Part shown: positions 25,552 through 32,975 of the stretch, in pieces
Numbering within the stretch: the stretch's first letter is position 1
How the letters are laid out: each line of letters begins with the position of its first letter
Assembly (NCBI RefSeq): GCF_008693005.1
Contig: NZ_VXKE01000010.1
Span: forward strand, 62,001-126,000
Origin: Helicobacter canis
Lineage (GTDB): Bacteria; Campylobacterota; Campylobacteria; Campylobacterales; Helicobacteraceae
Length of the DNA stretch: 64,000 nucleotides
Direction of reading: 5' to 3'
The notes under the pieces: model-generated
Database searches by the model: none
Told to the model about the DNA's origin: nothing
The model's input: only the letters and a program-made list of their open reading frames with translations
Translations under genes and position numbers: made by a program

Positions 25552-26967
25552 ATGATTGTTATCACCGGTGGTGGCACAGGCGGGCATCTAGCCATAGCTA
25601 GGGCATTAGCACAAGAGTTGCATAAGCGCGAGATCCCAGCCATTTATATTGGCTCACTCTATGGACAGGATCAAATGTGGTTCGCTGGGGATTCGTCTTT
25701 GGGCAATCATAGCAGCGATTTTATGGATTTTGGGGTAACCGCAGACCATCAGTCTAGCTCCACCCCAAAATCCATAAAAAGCCCCACTAGCACCACCGCA
25801 AATCCTAGAATCCGTGAAGAAAAAGGAGCTGTGCGTGAAAACGCTGCAATTCCGTCATTGCGAGCTGACGCAGTCGGCGAAGCAATCCATAAAGAATCCA
25901 CGAAAGTGGATTCTAGCTCCAAGCCCCAGAATCCACTTTTCCAAGAATGCTACTTTCTCAACACTTCAGGCGTAGTCAATAAAAAGGGCTTTAAAAAGCT
26001 AGCAAGCATTTATGCCCAGCTGCGAGCGATGTGGGGTGTGCGCAAGATTTTTGCTAGACACGGGGTGCAGGCAGTCATTAGTGTGGGGGGCTTTAGCGCG
26101 GGACCTGCAAGCCTAGCAGCCATTATGCTTAGAAAGCCCCTCTTTATCCACGAGCAAAACGCTATCCAAGGTAGGCTAAACTCCTTGCTAGCCCCCTTTG
26201 CTAAGGCGGTGTTTAACTCATTCCACCCGCCATTCCCACCCTATCCTATCAAGCAAGAAGCTTTGCAAAGTCGCAGAATCCGCACGGAGTTTCAAAGCAT
26301 TATCTTTATCGGTGGCTCACAAGGTGCAAAAGCGATCAATGATCTAGCCCTACAAGCTGCACCAAAGCTGCTAGCAAGGGGGATACGCATTATCCACCAA
26401 TGCGGAGAGAGAGATTTAGATCGAGTTAGGCAAGCATATATGGAGCTAGATTCTAGCTTGCTAAAGTCTAGGGAGAGTGCCGAGCTAGAATCTAAAAGAC
26501 TAGATTCTAGTAGCGCGCAAGAGCCTAGCACCGCACCTAGGCTCACACTTTTTAGCTTTGACAAAGACCTAATTAAGCATTTAGACAAAGCAGACATTTG
26601 CATAGCGCGCGCTGGAGCTTCAAGCATCTGGGAGAATGCCGCTCTATCTCTGCCCACCATCTATATCCCCTACCCCTACGCTGCTAATAATCACCAGCTC
26701 CACAACGCTAGCTACTTCACAAATCAAGGACTTGGGCTAATGATCACCGAGCAAGAGCTGCGCAAGCTAGATTCTAGCCCACTAGATTCTAGCCCAAAAG
26801 AGTCGCTAGAATCCGCGCTAGATTTAGCGAAGTTTTTTGCTCTACTTTCCCAGCTAGAGAGTAATCTCACAGAAATTTCTACCGCCCTAAGCCAAACGAT
26901 CACCACAAATGGCGCAGAGCCTATCATTACAGACATTATGCAAACCCTAGCGGGCAAGCAAACATAA
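25552..26967 (+). CDS. murG: MurG glycosyltransferase with in-frame repeat-derived inserts
   Basis: MurG adds GlcNAc to lipid I to make lipid II on the inner face of the membrane. Conserved parts: GGGTGGHLAIARALA at residues 6-20, SVGGFSAGPASLAA, IHEQNA, GGSQGAKAIN, and ARAGASSIWE plus NNHQLHNA. At 471 residues it is over 100 longer than usual. The extra residues are an insert at about 50-125, whose DNA is made of three hairpins (25719-25914), and two Ser/Leu-rich inserts (about 299-326 and 406-423) made of LDSS/LES units encoded by CTAGATTCTAG copies. The catalytic and substrate motifs are intact, so it is probably functional. AAGGAG lies nine bases before ATG. Confidence 0.93.
   Translation: MIVITGGGTGGHLAIARALAQELHKREIPAIYIGSLYGQDQMWFAGDSSLGNHSSDFMDFGVTADHQSSSTPKSIKSPTSTTANPRIREEKGAVRENAAIPSLRADAVGEAIHKESTKVDSSSKPQNPLFQECYFLNTSGVVNKKGFKKLASIYAQLRAMWGVRKIFARHGVQAVISVGGFSAGPASLAAIMLRKPLFIHEQNAIQGRLNSLLAPFAKAVFNSFHPPFPPYPIKQEALQSRRIRTEFQSIIFIGGSQGAKAINDLALQAAPKLLARGIRIIHQCGERDLDRVRQAYMELDSSLLKSRESAELESKRLDSSSAQEPSTAPRLTLFSFDKDLIKHLDKADICIARAGASSIWENAALSLPTIYIPYPYAANNHQLHNASYFTNQGLGLMITEQELRKLDSSPLDSSPKESLESALDLAKFFALLSQLESNLTEISTALSQTITTNGAEPIITDIMQTLAGKQT
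25719..25779. repeat. Palindromic element inside murG
   Basis: A perfect 18-bp inverted repeat (TTTTATGGATTTTGGGGT at 25719-25736, complement at 25762-25779) with a 25-base loop, entirely inside the coding frame and within the part of MurG that has no counterpart in ordinary MurG proteins. Confidence 0.75.
25853..25914. repeat. CGTCATTGCGAG...GCAATCCA repeat plus GAAA-loop hairpin inside murG
   Basis: 25853-25889 begins CGTCATTGCGAG and ends GCAATCCA, the layout of a short dispersed repeat seen in many bacterial genomes, usually between genes. Directly after it, 25893-25914 forms a perfect 9-bp hairpin (AGAATCCAC, loop GAAA, GTGGATTCT). Both are in frame. Confidence 0.65.
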
Positions 26968-27000
26968 AGCGTGCGATTAAGCGGGCGTTGTAGAAAAATT

Positions 27001-27009
27001 TGCTATAAC
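27001..27009 (+). promoter_or_regulatory. Probable argC promoter (extended -10)
   Basis: TGCTATAAC, an extended -10 box of the epsilonproteobacterial sigma-70 type, 50 bases before the argC ATG and 34 bases after the murG stop. No ARG box is recognised. Confidence 0.4.
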
Positions 27010-27058
27010 TACCCACTACAGCGGTGGCTATGGGGCATTCTTAGAAGAAAGGCGAGCA

Positions 27059-28102
27059 ATGATAAAAGTAGGGATTTTGGGATCAAGTGGCTACACGGCA
27101 AACGAGCTTGTGCGCATACTACTAGGGCATAAAGAAGTAGAAATTGCCTGGCTAGGCTCACAAAGCCAGATCGATAAACCCTACCACCAAAGCTACCAAA
27201 ACTTCTTCCAAATCTTTCCGCTCTCCTGTGTCGATGCAAGCGAGCTAGAATCTATGTGTAAGCAAATTGATGTGCTGTTTTGCGCTACGCCGCATAACTT
27301 TTGCGCCAATATCCTTACGCCAAAAATCCTAGAATCCACAAAAGTCATCGACCTAAGCGCGGATTTTCGCCTGCGTGATGTGGAGATTTTCGCCGAGCAT
27401 TACCACACCAAGCACGCCAGCCCAGCCCTACTAGCACAGAGTGTTTATGGACTTTGCGAGCTCTATAGAGCGCAGATCAAATCCGCACGCCTTGTGGCAA
27501 ACCCGGGCTGCTACCCTACTTGTAGCATTCTCTCCCTAGCTCCCTTGCTTTTCCATAAGCTTATCGCCCTAGATAGCATTATCATCGATGCAAAATCAGG
27601 CACTTCAGGTGCAGGGCGCAAGGCTGCTTTGGATAGCTTGTTTTGCGAGGTGAATGAAAACTTCAAAGCATATAGCATTACCACGCATCGCCACACCCCA
27701 GAGATAGAGCAAGCCCTAAGCGAGATCGCCAAAGAGCCGATCGTCTTAAGCTTCACGCCACACCTTGTGCCAATGAGTCGCGGGATACTTGCCACAAGCT
27801 ATGCGCGCTTGCTTGTCAATTTAGATTCTAGTGAGCTGCGCCAAGTCTATAAAGACTTCTATAAAGGCGAATATTTCGTGCGTGTGCTAGATGAAGGGCT
27901 TAGTGCGCAGACAAGGTGGGTTAAGGGCAGCAATTTTATCGACATAGCTCCCTATATCGACACGCGCACCAATCGCGTCATCATCACCGCTAGCATTGAT
28001 AATCTCATCAAAGGTGCGAGCGGACAGGCTGTGCAGAATATGAATATTATGTGCGGGTTTAGAGAATCTAGCGCGCTTGAGTGTGCGCCGATGTTCCCAT
28101 AA
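27059..28102 (+). CDS. argC: N-acetyl-gamma-glutamyl-phosphate reductase
   Basis: A 347-residue NADPH-dependent enzyme of arginine synthesis that reduces N-acetylglutamyl phosphate to the semialdehyde. The cofactor motif GSSGYTANELVRIL opens the protein, the catalytic cysteine is in NPGCYPTC, and later FTPHLVPMSRGI and the C-terminal NLIKGASGQAVQNMN are typical. Full length for the family. It heads the group argC - GNAT - argJ. Confidence 0.95.
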   Translation: MIKVGILGSSGYTANELVRILLGHKEVEIAWLGSQSQIDKPYHQSYQNFFQIFPLSCVDASELESMCKQIDVLFCATPHNFCANILTPKILESTKVIDLSADFRLRDVEIFAEHYHTKHASPALLAQSVYGLCELYRAQIKSARLVANPGCYPTCSILSLAPLLFHKLIALDSIIIDAKSGTSGAGRKAALDSLFCEVNENFKAYSITTHRHTPEIEQALSEIAKEPIVLSFTPHLVPMSRGILATSYARLLVNLDSSELRQVYKDFYKGEYFVRVLDEGLSAQTRWVKGSNFIDIAPYIDTRTNRVIITASIDNLIKGASGQAVQNMNIMCGFRESSALECAPMFP

Positions 28103-28111
28103 GGTAGTTAG

Positions 28112-28609
28112 ATGAGTATCCTAGCAAATCTCCTTATCCGTCCTATGCACATTGATGACTATGAGCAAGTCGCCACGCTGTGGCAGCATATTGATGGATT
28201 CTATATCCGCAGTATTGATGACTCTAAAGATGGTATCGCGCGCTTTCTTGCGCGTAATCCCAACACCAGCGTAGTCGCCGTGATAAAAGATAACGATTCT
28301 GGCGCGGAGCGCATTATCGGCAGTATTTTATGCGGACACGATGGGCGATATGGCAGTCTCTACCATGTATGCGTGCATAAAGACTTCCGCCAAATGGGCA
28401 TAGGCTCACAAATGGTGGAAGCCGCCCTAAATGCGTTAAAAAAAGAGCAAATCTCTAGCATTTCTCTCATCGCCTTTAGTGAAAACACCATCGGCAATGC
28501 CTTTTGGAAAAAGCAAGGCTGGGCTAGCAAGCCAAACGCCAATCGCTATGAGTTTAGCCTAAACCCAGCCAACATCTCTCACAAAATCCACGACCCCAAT
28601 CCCAAATAA
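28112..28609 (+). CDS. GNAT-family N-acetyltransferase
   Basis: 165 residues. The acetyl-CoA loop is seen as HKDFRQMGIGSQMVEAAL, preceded by the GSILCGHDGRYGSLYHVCV strands, and the C-terminal NTIGNAFWKKQGW is common in this superfamily. Lying between argC and argJ with 9- and 11-base gaps, it may be a stand-alone N-acetylglutamate synthase that primes the arginine pathway (an ArgA-like role), but GNAT sequences do not reveal their substrate reliably. Confidence 0.85.
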   Translation: MSILANLLIRPMHIDDYEQVATLWQHIDGFYIRSIDDSKDGIARFLARNPNTSVVAVIKDNDSGAERIIGSILCGHDGRYGSLYHVCVHKDFRQMGIGSQMVEAALNALKKEQISSISLIAFSENTIGNAFWKKQGWASKPNANRYEFSLNPANISHKIHDPNPK

Positions 28610-28620
28610 CAGGAGTCCCT

Positions 28621-29973
28621 ATGCCAAAATCTCCCAAAACCCCCACACAAAAACTGCTAAAAGCCACCGCCAAAGCCGCTCTGGCAACAATACCTACAAC
28701 TTCTCCCACAAGCCCACAAGCCCACGCAGGCAAACTAGAATCTATAAAGATTCTGCGAAGTGGGCTAAACGCGCTGCCTAGCTTCCAATACAGCGGCGCA
28801 CAAGCTGGGATCAAATACAAAAAACGCACCGATATGAGCCTGATTTTTAGCCCCTATCCTTGCGTAGGGGCGGGAGTTTTCACGACAAACAAAGTCCGTG
28901 CTGCGTGCGTAGAGTATGATGAAGCCACATTGAAACTCAAGCAGCCTCTCCACGCTATCATCGCTAATGCTGGCAATGCCAATGCCTGCACGGGCGCACA
29001 AGGTGAAAAAGCGTGTAAAGAGAGTGCGATCACCGCTGGGGCAGTGCTAGGGGTAGAATCTAGTAGCGTGCTGCTTGCTTCCACAGGAGTTATAGGCGTG
29101 CAGCTCCCACTTGATAGGATCAAAAAGGGCATAAATCTCCTAGCTCAAAGCAAATCCAGCAGCAAAGCAAGTGCTAAAGCCGCGGCGCAAGGGATTATGA
29201 CAACAGATTTGTTTGAAAAGGAAGCCGCAGTAGAGTTTATCTCCTCTAATGGCAAGCGCGTGCGGCTAGCAGGGATTGCCAAAGGCAGCGGTATGATCCA
29301 CCCAAATATGGCGACAATGCTATGCTTTATCATCACAGATTGCGCTATCAGCCAAAAGCTCTTGCAAAAAGCCTTGCAAAAAGATGTGAAAGACTCGTTT
29401 AATATGATTAGCGTAGATGGCGATACTTCTACCAATGATATGATCCTAGTGCTGGCTAATGCAAGAGCGCGCAACACGCCCATTACTTCACAAGATGATA
29501 GTGATTACGCGCTTTTTGCCAAAGCTCTCTCCCTACTCACCACAACGCTTGCGCGCAAAATCGCGCGCGATGGCGAGGGTGCGACAAAGCTGCTCATCGC
29601 CCACTGCCTAAATGCTAAAAGCAAAAAGGACGCACGCAAAATCGCAAAATCTGTGATCGCATCAAGCCTTGTAAAAGCAGCGATGTTTGGCAATGACGCA
29701 AATTGGGGGCGGATTTTATGCGCTGTGGGGTATAGTGGGGGAGATTTTGACCCCAAAGTCGTTGATGTAAAGCTAGCAAGCAGTGCTGGGGAGATAGAGA
29801 TTATGCGCGGTGGCAATGCGCAGGTTATCGATGAGAAGTTTGCCAAAAAACTCTTACAAAAAGATGAGATACATATATTTATCGACTGCAAACTCGGCAA
29901 AAAAAGCGCGCAAGCGTATGGCTGTGATTTGAGCTATGACTATGTGAGAATCAATGCCGATTATCGCTCGTAG
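28621..29973 (+). CDS. argJ: Bifunctional glutamate N-acetyltransferase / ornithine acetyltransferase ArgJ
   Basis: 450 residues. ArgJ recycles the acetyl group from N-acetylornithine to glutamate. It matures by self-cleavage before a threonine, here Thr232 in HPNMATMLCF. Other hallmarks: FTTNKVRAACVEYD, NAGNANACTG, STGVIG, FNMISVDGDTSTND and FGNDANWGRIL. The first ~40 residues, rich in Ala, Thr, Pro and Ser, are an extension beyond the usual start, but the ribosome site CAGGAG lies just before this ATG. If the pathway is cyclic, the adjacent GNAT would serve only to replenish acetylglutamate. Confidence 0.94.
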   Translation: MPKSPKTPTQKLLKATAKAALATIPTTSPTSPQAHAGKLESIKILRSGLNALPSFQYSGAQAGIKYKKRTDMSLIFSPYPCVGAGVFTTNKVRAACVEYDEATLKLKQPLHAIIANAGNANACTGAQGEKACKESAITAGAVLGVESSSVLLASTGVIGVQLPLDRIKKGINLLAQSKSSSKASAKAAAQGIMTTDLFEKEAAVEFISSNGKRVRLAGIAKGSGMIHPNMATMLCFIITDCAISQKLLQKALQKDVKDSFNMISVDGDTSTNDMILVLANARARNTPITSQDDSDYALFAKALSLLTTTLARKIARDGEGATKLLIAHCLNAKSKKDARKIAKSVIASSLVKAAMFGNDANWGRILCAVGYSGGDFDPKVVDVKLASSAGEIEIMRGGNAQVIDEKFAKKLLQKDEIHIFIDCKLGKKSAQAYGCDLSYDYVRINADYRS

Positions 29974-30048
29974 CTCTTAGGAGCTAGACGCCACGCCCAA
30001 GCGTGCTACACAATCTTACACCTAGAATCCACTTTATCACCACTGGCT

Positions 30049-30315
30049 CTAAGCCTTAGATAGAGCAAAAATATCTGCAATATCAATTTCAAAGGCTTTG
30101 GCGATTTTGTAGCAATGCTCTAAATTAAAATGCTTCCCATAGCGACAATTTTCACAATTTGAATAAAACGCCACGGATTTAATGCCAATCTCAAGGGCTA
30201 GGTCAAGCTGGGATACTCCGCGCTTCTCACGCAGGATTCTAATATTAGCGGATACGCGTTTGTAAAACTCGCTAATCTCCTCTTGCGTGGCGTTGCCATA
30301 AAGCTTTTGTATCAC
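30049..30315 (-). CDS. XRE-family transcriptional regulator
   Basis: 88 residues with a Cro/CI-type helix-turn-helix at about residues 23-80 (NIRILREKRGVSQLDLALEIGIK, then YKIAKAFEIDIADIF), here seen as VSQLDLALEIGIKS with the usual downstream helix. The variable recognition part contains SNCENCRYGKH, unusual for having two close cysteines. It is divergent from the accessory operon starting at 30441, and two matching palindromes lie in the shared intergenic region, so it probably represses that operon and itself. Confidence 0.85.
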   Translation of the reverse strand: MIQKLYGNATQEEISEFYKRVSANIRILREKRGVSQLDLALEIGIKSVAFYSNCENCRYGKHFNLEHCYKIAKAFEIDIADIFALSKA

Positions 30316-30346
30316 CCAAAGTCCCTTGATAGCCGTGGCTAATATT

Positions 30347-30360
30347 TATCCTATAGGATT
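30347..30360. promoter_or_regulatory. Putative operator 1 of the XRE regulator
   Basis: TATCCTATAGGATT, including the perfect 12-bp palindrome ATCCTATAGGAT (30348-30359), 32 bases upstream of the regulator start. The same TATCCTATRGGAT pattern recurs at 30403. Confidence 0.6.
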
Positions 30361-30402
30361 AAGTAGAAACTAAAATTTACAAAGATACAATGCACTTTTA
30401 TA

Positions 30403-30416
30403 TATCCTATGGGATA
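30403..30416. promoter_or_regulatory. Putative operator 2 of the XRE regulator
   Basis: TATCCTATGGGATA, a 5-bp inverted repeat around TATG with the same spacing as operator 1 and 56 bases from it, 25 bases before the ATG of the first accessory gene. Its place near that start fits a repressor blocking transcription. Confidence 0.6.
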
Positions 30417-30440
30417 AATTTTTGGAGAAAGGGGTTTAAG

Positions 30441-30824
30441 ATGAAGTTTATTTTATGGCTAGTCTTAATCGTAGCTTTCACCTTTGGGAGCGACAACAAT
30501 CAAGCTGCATTTGTAAGAGATACAGGCTTAGCTCTTACAAAAGGATATGAGTTTGGAGCGTGCTTGTATAGTGAAACTTTCAATGTTCTTAGTAAAACCA
30601 CACACAAAAAGACTAAAGCGGATTATGACAAGGCAGAAAAACTTGCTTCAAACACTTGTGAAAATAAATTAAAAGTCAAACAATGGCTTAATCAACATAC
30701 AGCCAAAAAGCATTTCGAGCTTATGGAGAGTGGGGTAAAGCTAGGAACAACCGAGGGATATAACAATGCTATTGAAACACAGCAAACATTTTGGGATACT
30801 ATGAAAGAGGCTTTTAACAGATGA
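30441..30824 (+). CDS. Small exported protein of accessory island, unknown
   Basis: 127 residues with a signal peptide (MKFILWLVLIVAFTFGS), then a charged, mostly helical body with two cysteines (FGACLYSE, SNTCENKL) that could form a disulfide. An upstream in-frame ATG at 30390 would run through operator 2; the ATG at 30441 has GGAGAAAGG upstream and a proper signal peptide. Codons are more A/T-rich than in flanking core genes. The family is not recognised. Overlaps the next gene by 4 bases. Confidence 0.65.
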   Translation: MKFILWLVLIVAFTFGSDNNQAAFVRDTGLALTKGYEFGACLYSETFNVLSKTTHKKTKADYDKAEKLASNTCENKLKVKQWLNQHTAKKHFELMESGVKLGTTEGYNNAIETQQTFWDTMKEAFNR

Positions 30825-31354
30825 AAACACTAACACATAACTTGATATTTGTCTTTTCAGCTCTATTCCTGTTAAGTGGCTGCGCTAGTTGGACACAATA
30901 CAAAGAAGCGTATCAGGATATAAAATCTTCAATCAGCGATCAAAAAAAATTAAAACTTGATGCAAAAGAAATTGAAACTATTGTTAAAAAATATCAAAAC
31001 CACACCATAGCTTCGGAAATCAAACAAGCTGGATTCGATGATAAAACAGCCAAATTACTTGAAGCAGTATGGTTTTGCCCTACATTGATAAGAGAAGTTG
31101 TGAATAGAGAATACAAATATGAACGAGGAGAACTGCTCCGCTACGCAAAAGCCTATGAGCTTTCACATTATTGCCAATTAAAACACACACAATTAAAATA
31201 TTACGACAATGAAGTAGCTCTACTCTCATCAATCTCTAATTATAAAAAATATGAAAAAAACACAACCACTGAGTATAAGAAGCTTCGTAGCAACTTCAAT
31301 TACCAAGAAATACAAGCTTTATATACAAAACTCATCAAGGATGGATCTAAATGA
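30821..31354 (+). CDS. Putative lipoprotein of accessory island, unknown
   Basis: 177 residues. The signal peptide ends in a lipobox LSGC (Cys21), so the mature protein is lipidated. The body is charged and helical with many lysines and tyrosines (QYKEAYQDIKSSISDQKKLKL..). AT-rich codon use. Start overlaps the previous stop (ATGA) and the stop overlaps the next start, so the three exported proteins are translated together. Function unknown. Confidence 0.7.
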   Translation: MKTLTHNLIFVFSALFLLSGCASWTQYKEAYQDIKSSISDQKKLKLDAKEIETIVKKYQNHTIASEIKQAGFDDKTAKLLEAVWFCPTLIREVVNREYKYERGELLRYAKAYELSHYCQLKHTQLKYYDNEVALLSSISNYKKYEKNTTTEYKKLRSNFNYQEIQALYTKLIKDGSK

Positions 31355-31929
31355 AAAAGCTAATGCTGATATTGCTTATTTGCTTTATGCACCTTGGAGC
31401 AGATGAATGTTTTAGAATGAATGACAACACTTTTTGTAATAACGATGTTTTACAAATAGATCAAACAGGGCAAACAATTTTGCTCAAAGTTTTTGATATT
31501 GGTGGCGGACGCGTAAGCTACGATATTTTTGCGTTCTCATTTAATCCAACTTCGGAGCAAGGATTATTGGGAGAGGCATATTCTGGAGCTGTGCCATACT
31601 ATGTTACTGATCAATTTAAGCTAGGTCGAGTTACAAAGCTCTACTCCAATACACCCGCTATGCGAAAGATTCTACTAAATAATCTACGATACAAAAAAGA
31701 TGCGAAAATAAAATCAATCAAAGCAGAAGCCGCAAAATGTAAAAAAGGTGCGGAGATAAACAGCAAAAATAATGCTTTTGTAAAGCAACAGCTAGAAGCA
31801 TTGTGCGCTTTTGTTTTAGAAGAGCAATTTCAAATTGAGTTTATGGGAAAAACTATTGATATAAGCCCAAGTCCGTGGCACAATCCATCAGCATTAGATA
31901 CTTATATAAACATCAAGCAAAACAACTAA
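31351..31929 (+). CDS. Exported cysteine-containing protein of accessory island, unknown
   Basis: 192 residues with a signal peptide (MKKLMLILLICFMHLGA) and four cysteines in the mature part, two of them early (DECFRMNDNTFCNND), suggesting periplasmic disulfides. A beta-rich first half (VLQIDQTGQTILLKVFDIGGG) is followed by a Lys-rich helical part. No family recognised. AAGGATGG lies upstream of the ATG, which overlaps the lipoprotein stop by 4 bases. Confidence 0.65.
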   Translation: MKKLMLILLICFMHLGADECFRMNDNTFCNNDVLQIDQTGQTILLKVFDIGGGRVSYDIFAFSFNPTSEQGLLGEAYSGAVPYYVTDQFKLGRVTKLYSNTPAMRKILLNNLRYKKDAKIKSIKAEAAKCKKGAEINSKNNAFVKQQLEALCAFVLEEQFQIEFMGKTIDISPSPWHNPSALDTYINIKQNN

Positions 31930-31939
31930 AGGAATCCCT

Positions 31940-32896
31940 ATGTCTTACACTTATCTTCATCTAGCACAAGAAGTGCTACACGATTGCGCTATACCTTTGC
32001 AGCTCGGGCAAATATGGAATCTAGCCAAGCAAAAAGGCTTAGACAAAAAGCTAGAGAGTGAAAATCCTAGAAAATCCGTTTTGGCGACTGCTTTGCACTC
32101 ACCAACAAGGCGTAAAGCCTACAATATTTTTGCATTTTCAAAGTCTCCCACACTCTTTGGTATCATAGGCAAACATCAAGCCATAATCCCTGAAGAAGAA
32201 GCAAACGAAGCACAAGAAAATGAGAATGACAAAGCAAGCAAAGAGCAGCTTGAACGCTCTCTCCATCCGTTATTTGTGAAATTTGCTAGAGAGAAACTCA
32301 ATCTTTTTTGTAAGACAATCTATCACGAGCAAAGTAAGAAATGTAGAAAAGGTAAAAATGAGTGGATTCACCCTGATATTGTTGGTGTAGAATTTGTGTG
32401 TAAAGACTATCAAAATCAAACACTTGATTTTGTCAATACATTTAATCACCCTAAAATCAATCTCTATTCATTTGAACTAAAAGTGGAGATAAAATCTACT
32501 GATTTGAAAAAGATATATTTCCAAGCGGTGTCAAACTCCAGCTGGGCAAACTATGGCTACTTGGCAGTATTTAATCCCATAGATGATTTTGTCAAAGATG
32601 AGTTAAGGAAGCTTAATGCGCGATTTGGCATTGGCGTTATTAACTTTGGCATACCAACAGAAAATGAAGAAAAAGAAGAATGGGAGATTCTTTTTCCAGC
32701 TAAAAGGCGAGAAGATATTGATATTTCAATGCTTGATGAGCTTGTTGAGCTAAATCCGGGATTCAAAGAGCTAATAGAAAGTATTGTGGCAGGAGCGAAC
32801 GATAGTAATGAGCATAATGGCTATGATAAGTATTTGGAACACGAGGAGGAAGTGCAAGACCACATTCAAACACACAAAATTATACGCGACCAGTAG
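31940..32896 (+). CDS. HrgA-like protein: HARE-HTH domain plus PD-(D/E)xK-like nuclease domain
   Basis: 318 residues. Residues 1-70 look like a HARE-HTH winged helix (YTYLHLAQEVLHDCAIPL, then NPRKSVLATALHS), a domain linked to DNA binding and modification sensing. The C-terminal half has spacing like a PD-(D/E)xK nuclease: Pro145-Asp146 in HPDIVGVEF, Glu179-x-Lys181 in SFELKVEI, and Gln195 in the next helix. The combination resembles HrgA, which replaces a restriction gene (hpyIIIR) in some H. pylori strains. It may act as a modification-dependent restriction enzyme; this is inference. AAGGAA precedes the ATG, 10 bases after the exported-protein gene. Confidence 0.7.
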   Translation: MSYTYLHLAQEVLHDCAIPLQLGQIWNLAKQKGLDKKLESENPRKSVLATALHSPTRRKAYNIFAFSKSPTLFGIIGKHQAIIPEEEANEAQENENDKASKEQLERSLHPLFVKFAREKLNLFCKTIYHEQSKKCRKGKNEWIHPDIVGVEFVCKDYQNQTLDFVNTFNHPKINLYSFELKVEIKSTDLKKIYFQAVSNSSWANYGYLAVFNPIDDFVKDELRKLNARFGIGVINFGIPTENEEKEEWEILFPAKRREDIDISMLDELVELNPGFKELIESIVAGANDSNEHNGYDKYLEHEEEVQDHIQTHKIIRDQ

Positions 32897-32975
32897 AGAT
32901 AAGCACACCTAGAATCTACTTTAGCCACCTACCTTGCTCACACTACTCCCAACCACAGCACACCGATCATCAAAA

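Noticed and set aside
29974..30048. Terminator between argJ and the XRE regulator
   Set aside because: Only 5-bp stems (CACGC/GCGTG) without a T run are present; too weak to list.
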